A DNA stretch of 64,000 nucleotides. It comes from JAPOXR01 sp965214695 (GTDB lineage: Bacteria > Pseudomonadota > Alphaproteobacteria > Rhodobacterales > Rhodobacteraceae). Under the pieces are notes generated by a model. It had not been told where the DNA came from and did not search any database. It saw only the letters and a list, made by a program, of their open reading frames with translations. Numbering within the stretch: position 1 is the first letter of the stretch; each line of letters starts with the position of its first letter. Shown piece after piece: positions 60,247 to 64,000 of this stretch. The translations under genes and the position numbers were made by a program. Where the stretch lies: assembly GCA_965214695.1 (NCBI GenBank), contig OZ243967.1:3348001-3412000 (forward strand), given 5' to 3'.

Positions 60247-62985
60247 ATGATGGACAAGCATTTCGACCCGGCCGCGGCCGAGAATCGCATCTACCGGGAT
60301 TGGGAGGCAAGTGCGGCGTTCCGGGCTGGTGCCAACGCACGGCCCGGTGCCGAGACATACTGCATTCTGATTCCGCCGCCAAATGTCACCGGCGTCCTGC
60401 ATATGGGACACGCCTTCAACAACACGATCCAGGATATCCTGATTCGCTGGCGACGGATGCAGGGCATGGACGTGTTGTGGCAACCCGGGCAGGATCATGC
60501 AGGAATTGCAACGCAGATGGTCGTGGAGCGATCACTGGCCGAGAAGGGCGAGCCATCACGCCGCGAGATGGGACGGGAGCGGTTTCTCGAACGGGTCTGG
60601 GAGTGGAAACGGGAATCGGGCGGCGCAATCATTCACCAGCTCAAGCGGCTGGGCGCCTCCTGCGACTGGTCCCGGAACCGGTTCACCATGGATAGCGGCT
60701 TCCACGACGCAGTGTTGCAGGTGTTCGTCCACCTGTACCGGGATGGCTGCATCTACCGCGGCAAGCGGCTGGTCAACTGGGATCCACATTTCGAGACGGC
60801 GATTTCCGACATCGAGGTCGAGCAGATCACCGTCGATGGCAAGCTGTGGCATCTTCGCTACCCGCTGGCCGGCGGTGCGACCTACCATCATCCGGTCAGC
60901 TTCGACGAGGACGGCAAGGCAACAGGGTGGGAGCAGCGTGACTATTTGGTGGTGGCCACCACCCGGCCGGAGACGATGCTTGGCGATACCGGCGTTGCCG
61001 TCCACCCGGATGATGAACGTTACCAGCACCTCATCGGAGCTTGCGTCGAATTGCCGCTGGTCGGGCGGTCGATCCCGGTGGTTGCTGACAGACATGCCGA
61101 CCCGACCAAGGGAACCGGTGCGGTCAAGATCACGCCGGCCCATGATTTCAACGACTGGGAAGTCGGGCAGCGCGCCGGGCTTCCGGCCGTGAATGTCATG
61201 ACCCCGCGTGCCGAGATGATGCTCAGGAACAACGACGAATTCCTCGACGGCTGCGACGTGTCGGATGAGGTTCTCGAGCTGGACGGTCTCGACCGCTACC
61301 AGGCCAGGGAGCGGATCGTCGAACTGGCGCAATCCGGGGGCTGGCTGGACAAGGTCGAAGATGACAGCCACCCGGTTCCCCATGGTGACCGGTCAAAGGT
61401 CGCCATCGAGCCCTACCTGACCGATCAGTGGTTCGTGGATACCGCCAGGATTGTTGGTCCGGCGATTTCGTCGGTTCGGGAAGGAGAGACCCGGATCTAT
61501 CCGGAGCAATACGAGAACATCTACCTGAACTGGCTGGAAAACATCGAGCCATGGTGCATTTCGCGCCAGCTCTGGTGGGGGCACCAGGTTCCGGTCTGGT
61601 ATGATGATGACGGCAACGAGTATTGCGCGGTCACCGAGGAGGAGGCGGCCGCCCAGGCCGGGGGCCGGAGCATCAGGCGTGACTCGGACGTGCTCGATAC
61701 CTGGTTCTCGTCGGGATTGTGGCCGATCGGCACCCTTGGCTGGCCGGACAGCACCGAGGAGCTTGCCCGATATTTTCCGACCGACGTCCTGGTCACCGGA
61801 TTTGACATCATCTTCTTCTGGGTGGCCCGAATGATGATGATGCAGCATGCCGTGGTCGGCCGTAAACCGTTCCACACGGTCTATGTCCATGCCCTCGTTC
61901 GCGACAAGTTCGGCCGGAAGATGTCGAAATCCCTCGGCAATGTCATCGACCCGATTGACCTGATTGACAAGTTCGGCGCCGATGCGGTGCGGTTCACCCT
62001 GGCGTCGATGGCCGCCATGGGACGGGACCTCCGTTTGTCCGAGGACCGGGTGGCCGGCTACCGGAATTTCGGCACCAAGCTCTGGAATGCCGCCCGCTAT
62101 GCCGAAATGAACCAGTGCCGACAGCAGGACGGGTATTCGCCGGAACGGGTCTCCGATCGTGTCAATCGATGGATCGTCGGCGAGGTTGGCCGGACCAGGG
62201 AATCAGCCGACGCGGCGCTGGAGGCATTCAGGTTCAACGATGCCGCCGAGAGGCTCTATTCCTTCGTCTGGGGAACGGTATGTGACTGGTATCTCGAGTT
62301 TTCCAAGGAAATGCTGAAATCGGAAGACGACGCCCTCATCGCCGAGACCCGGCAGACGATATCCTGGGTGCTCGACCAGTGCCTGATCCTGCTCCACCCG
62401 ATGATGCCATTCATTACCGAGGAAATCTGGGGCTTCGGCGAGCGGTCAACCATGCTGATTCACCAGGCCTGGCCGGGCTACACCGCCGATCAGCTGGCCG
62501 ACGACCGGTGCGACCGGGAAATCGGCCATGTGATCCGGCTCATCGAGGAGATCAGGTCGGTGCGGGCGCTGATGCGGGTGCCGGCGGCCGCACGGGTGAG
62601 CCTCCTGCAACTGGAGCTTGACGAGGAACTCCAAGGCGCAGTGACCCGCAATTTGGAGCTGGTGTCGCGCCTGGCCCGGGTTGAATCACTCGAGAATGCC
62701 TCCGAGGCACCAACCGGCTCGGCGACAATCTGGATTGAAGGCGGCTCGTTCTGCATTCCGCTCGAGGGAATCATCGATGTCGGCGCCGAGACCGCCCGGC
62801 TCGAAAAATCGCTGGAACGGGCAGGAAAGGAAATTGACCAGCTGAAGAGGCGGCTTGCCAATCCAGGCTTCGTCAGCAACGCGCCGGAGATGGTGATCGA
62901 GGAGACCCGGTCCCGGCTGACCAGCAATGAGAATGAAGCTGAGGCACTGGCCAGGGCGCTCGAGAGACTGCAGCCGGCCGCCTGA
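60247..62985 (+). CDS. valS: Valine--tRNA ligase
   Basis: Class I synthetase, 912 residues. The HIGH motif is PPPNVTGVLHMGHAFNNTIQ near residues 42-61 (HMGH) and the KMSKS loop is FGRKMSKSLGNVIDPIDL near residue 556. The CP1 editing domain includes YLVVATTRPETMLGDTGVAV and HGTDPTKGTGAVKITPAHDF-like ADPTKGTGAVKITPAHDF. A C-terminal coiled-coil tail (ETARLEKSLERAGKEIDQLK) is normal for ValRS. ATG 60247 with ATG 60250 next; AGGAACC lies ten bases upstream. Divergent from the molybdenum hydroxylase gene. Confidence 0.97.
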   Translation: MMDKHFDPAAAENRIYRDWEASAAFRAGANARPGAETYCILIPPPNVTGVLHMGHAFNNTIQDILIRWRRMQGMDVLWQPGQDHAGIATQMVVERSLAEKGEPSRREMGRERFLERVWEWKRESGGAIIHQLKRLGASCDWSRNRFTMDSGFHDAVLQVFVHLYRDGCIYRGKRLVNWDPHFETAISDIEVEQITVDGKLWHLRYPLAGGATYHHPVSFDEDGKATGWEQRDYLVVATTRPETMLGDTGVAVHPDDERYQHLIGACVELPLVGRSIPVVADRHADPTKGTGAVKITPAHDFNDWEVGQRAGLPAVNVMTPRAEMMLRNNDEFLDGCDVSDEVLELDGLDRYQARERIVELAQSGGWLDKVEDDSHPVPHGDRSKVAIEPYLTDQWFVDTARIVGPAISSVREGETRIYPEQYENIYLNWLENIEPWCISRQLWWGHQVPVWYDDDGNEYCAVTEEEAAAQAGGRSIRRDSDVLDTWFSSGLWPIGTLGWPDSTEELARYFPTDVLVTGFDIIFFWVARMMMMQHAVVGRKPFHTVYVHALVRDKFGRKMSKSLGNVIDPIDLIDKFGADAVRFTLASMAAMGRDLRLSEDRVAGYRNFGTKLWNAARYAEMNQCRQQDGYSPERVSDRVNRWIVGEVGRTRESADAALEAFRFNDAAERLYSFVWGTVCDWYLEFSKEMLKSEDDALIAETRQTISWVLDQCLILLHPMMPFITEEIWGFGERSTMLIHQAWPGYTADQLADDRCDREIGHVIRLIEEIRSVRALMRVPAAARVSLLQLELDEELQGAVTRNLELVSRLARVESLENASEAPTGSATIWIEGGSFCIPLEGIIDVGAETARLEKSLERAGKEIDQLKRRLANPGFVSNAPEMVIEETRSRLTSNENEAEALARALERLQPAA

Positions 62986-62997
62986 CCGCCAGGCGGC
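62977..62997 (+). terminator. Hairpin at the valS stop codon
   Basis: GCCGCCTG at 62977-62984 pairs with CAGGCGGC at 62990-62997 around a five-base loop; the TGA stop lies in it. There is no T-run after it, so it is a possible terminator or transcript-end stabiliser only. Confidence 0.35.
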
Positions 62998-63586
62998 GAG
63001 GGTGGCTACGTGGCTTGCCTGGATCCCGGCGGCGGCTCGCATTTCGCCCGGGGAGGGGACGTTGAGGGGGCGCTGTGCCCGGAGCCGGCGAGTTCGACCT
63101 GGCTTGCCTGATTTCGGGCTGAAGGGCGTCGCAGGGGTCACTTCCGCAACTCTGGATTGAGCTGACTGTTCGAGATCGCCTGAAAGAACAGGGGCGTTCT
63201 GTCCTGGATGCCCGGTTGCCATTTCCCGGCAGTGGAAAACAGCGCCGGTTTCAGGAGGGATTTGACAGACTTCTGACGGACGGCAGAATTCGGTTGAAGT
63301 GAACCCGGAGTCGCCCCTGCGGCCTCCAGGAACTTCCTGCGAGTTTCCTGGAATCCAGGAGAAGCCAATTCCTATAGGGCATCTGCTGCGTTCGGGTTAT
63401 GTTGCGGCGGCGCCTGAGGTCCAGACCATGCAACGTTGCCCGGCAACTCTACGCAACATAACGTTCCGGCAACCTTGGTCGGGGGCTTGCATCGGGCCTG
63501 CGCGGCTTTTGCTTTCGTTCTGCCGGCCCGTCTGCTGCGGTTGACACCGGCGTCGGGATTGGCGGTTTGCCGGCAATTCCCCCAGG
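62998..63586. other. Non-coding gap between valS and the aminotransferase gene
   Basis: Nearly 590 bases between two genes that converge. No convincing protein, tRNA or known RNA was seen. The right half contains an inverted repeat: GTTATGTTGCG at 63396-63406 and its exact complement CGCAACATAAC at 63452-63462, with smaller palindromes (CAACGTTG and GTTGCCCGGCAAC) between the arms. Confidence 0.55.
63396..63462. repeat. Inverted repeat with nested palindromes
   Basis: Two 11-base arms, GTTATGTTGCG and CGCAACATAAC, match perfectly across a 45-base spacer that itself holds CAACGTTG and GTTGCCCGGCAAC. It lies downstream of both flanking genes. It may be a bidirectional transcript end, an RNA structure or a protein site; the sequence does not decide. 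Confidence 0.6.
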
Positions 63587-64000
63587 TCAGTCCTTGCTGC
63601 AGATGTGAGCGGCGGCTTCGAGTGCGCCGCTTCCGTGCTGGCAGCCGATTGCGTCAAGGCCGGCCTCGATTGCGCCGAGGGCACCGAGGATCATATGGGC
63701 GTTCAGATGTCCCATGTGGCCGATGCGGAAATACCCGGATGCATCCGGATCCTCCGGGGAACTCATGCCCAGGCCAATACCGAGGGTCAGGCCGGCATTG
63801 CTCTCGGTCCAGTTCCGCAGCAATCTTCCGTAGGGTGCGTCGGCTCCTATTGTCGTCACCGCATGGCTCCGGTGCCGGGGGTCGGCAATATTCAGGGCGA
63901 TGGAGCCATTCTTGCCCCATTTGTCCACCGCCGCCCAGACCGCACATGCCAGCCTGGCATGCCGCTGCCAGATGGCTTCCAGGCCTTCCTCATGCAGGAT
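63587..64000 (-). CDS. PLP-dependent aminotransferase, serine-glyoxylate/alanine-glyoxylate type (C-terminal part)
   Basis: The frame is open from the right window edge, so the N-terminal part with the PLP lysine is missing; 137 residues are visible. EEGLEAIWQRHARLACAVWA fits the helix after the catalytic domain of class V aminotransferases. The C-terminal domain reads SNAGLTLGIGLGMSS, GYFRIGHMGHLNAHMILGAL and GAIEAGLDAIGCQHGSGALE. FRIGHMG is the FRIGHLG signature of serine-glyoxylate and alanine-glyoxylate aminotransferases. The substrate cannot be settled from the C terminus. Confidence 0.8.
   Translation of the reverse strand: MLHEEGLEAIWQRHARLACAVWAAVDKWGKNGSIALNIADPRHRSHAVTTIGADAPYGRLLRNWTESNAGLTLGIGLGMSSPEDPDASGYFRIGHMGHLNAHMILGALGAIEAGLDAIGCQHGSGALEAAAHICSKD

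Overview
The window comes from an alphaproteobacterium with high-GC DNA and densely packed genes. Evidence includes a HisS with the alphaproteobacterial motif 2 (RNEKPGPGRYRQF), a short-form HisG with a HisZ partner, a DUF1489 gene, a DUF1127 gene, an H-NS relative of the alphaproteobacterial type, and a PCMT-like gene next to tolC. The mtlK-mtlZ order at the left edge is known from Rhodobacter polyol operons. The order within the class cannot be fixed from this sequence alone.

Layout. (1) 1-16.47 kb is one long + strand operon: mtlK (cut by the window edge), mtlZ, glgP, glgB, glgC, glgA, glgX, malQ, pgm, pgi. Most junctions overlap. Together these genes convert mannitol or fructose to fructose-6-P, glucose-6-P, glucose-1-P, ADP-glucose and glycogen, and take glycogen apart again. 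(2) 16.47-17.09 kb holds a decayed ppx-like fragment on the minus strand. (3) 17.1-20.4 kb is hisS-hisZ-hisG, followed by a convergent DUF1489 gene. (4) 21.2-25.1 kb has cysE, a pair of coupled small minus strand genes of unknown function, rpsD and an MFS transporter. (5) 25.2-27.2 kb is an accessory island of unrecognised genes. Two of its three main genes are frame-broken, one of them by a clear 13-bp tandem duplication. (6) 27.5-33.1 kb has msrA, prmA, a fumarylacetoacetate hydrolase family gene, glpD, a YHS-domain protein and a DUF1127 protein.

(7) 33.5-42.5 kb is the block ruvC-ruvA-ruvB-ybgC-tolQ-tolR-tolA-tolB-pal-cpoB-tilS. It joins Holliday-junction repair, with a possible LexA box upstream, to the envelope Tol-Pal system. 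(8) 42.7-48.1 kb has ftsH, a second ftsH lacking the first membrane helix and the periplasmic domain, a MOSC protein and folD. (9) 48.1-51.3 kb on the minus strand is an Lhr-type DEXH helicase and a PdeM-like metallophosphoesterase. These are two members of the 'DNA ligase-associated' repair cassette. (10) 51.4-57.6 kb has tRNA-Cys(GCA), an H-NS-like gene, acetoacetyl-CoA synthetase, an M48 lipoprotein peptidase, a PCMT-like methyltransferase and a TolC-type outer-membrane channel. (11) 57.7-64.0 kb has a solitary molybdenum hydroxylase large subunit (minus), valS (+) and the 3' part of a serine-glyoxylate-type aminotransferase (minus, cut by the right edge).

Most of the window is core metabolism and housekeeping. 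The best candidates for something undescribed are the decayed three-gene cassette at 25.2-27.1 kb, the small coupled gene pair at 22.15-22.68 kb with a perfect 14-bp palindrome upstream, and the N-terminally reduced FtsH paralogue. All functional names rest on motif recognition by eye; no searches were run.
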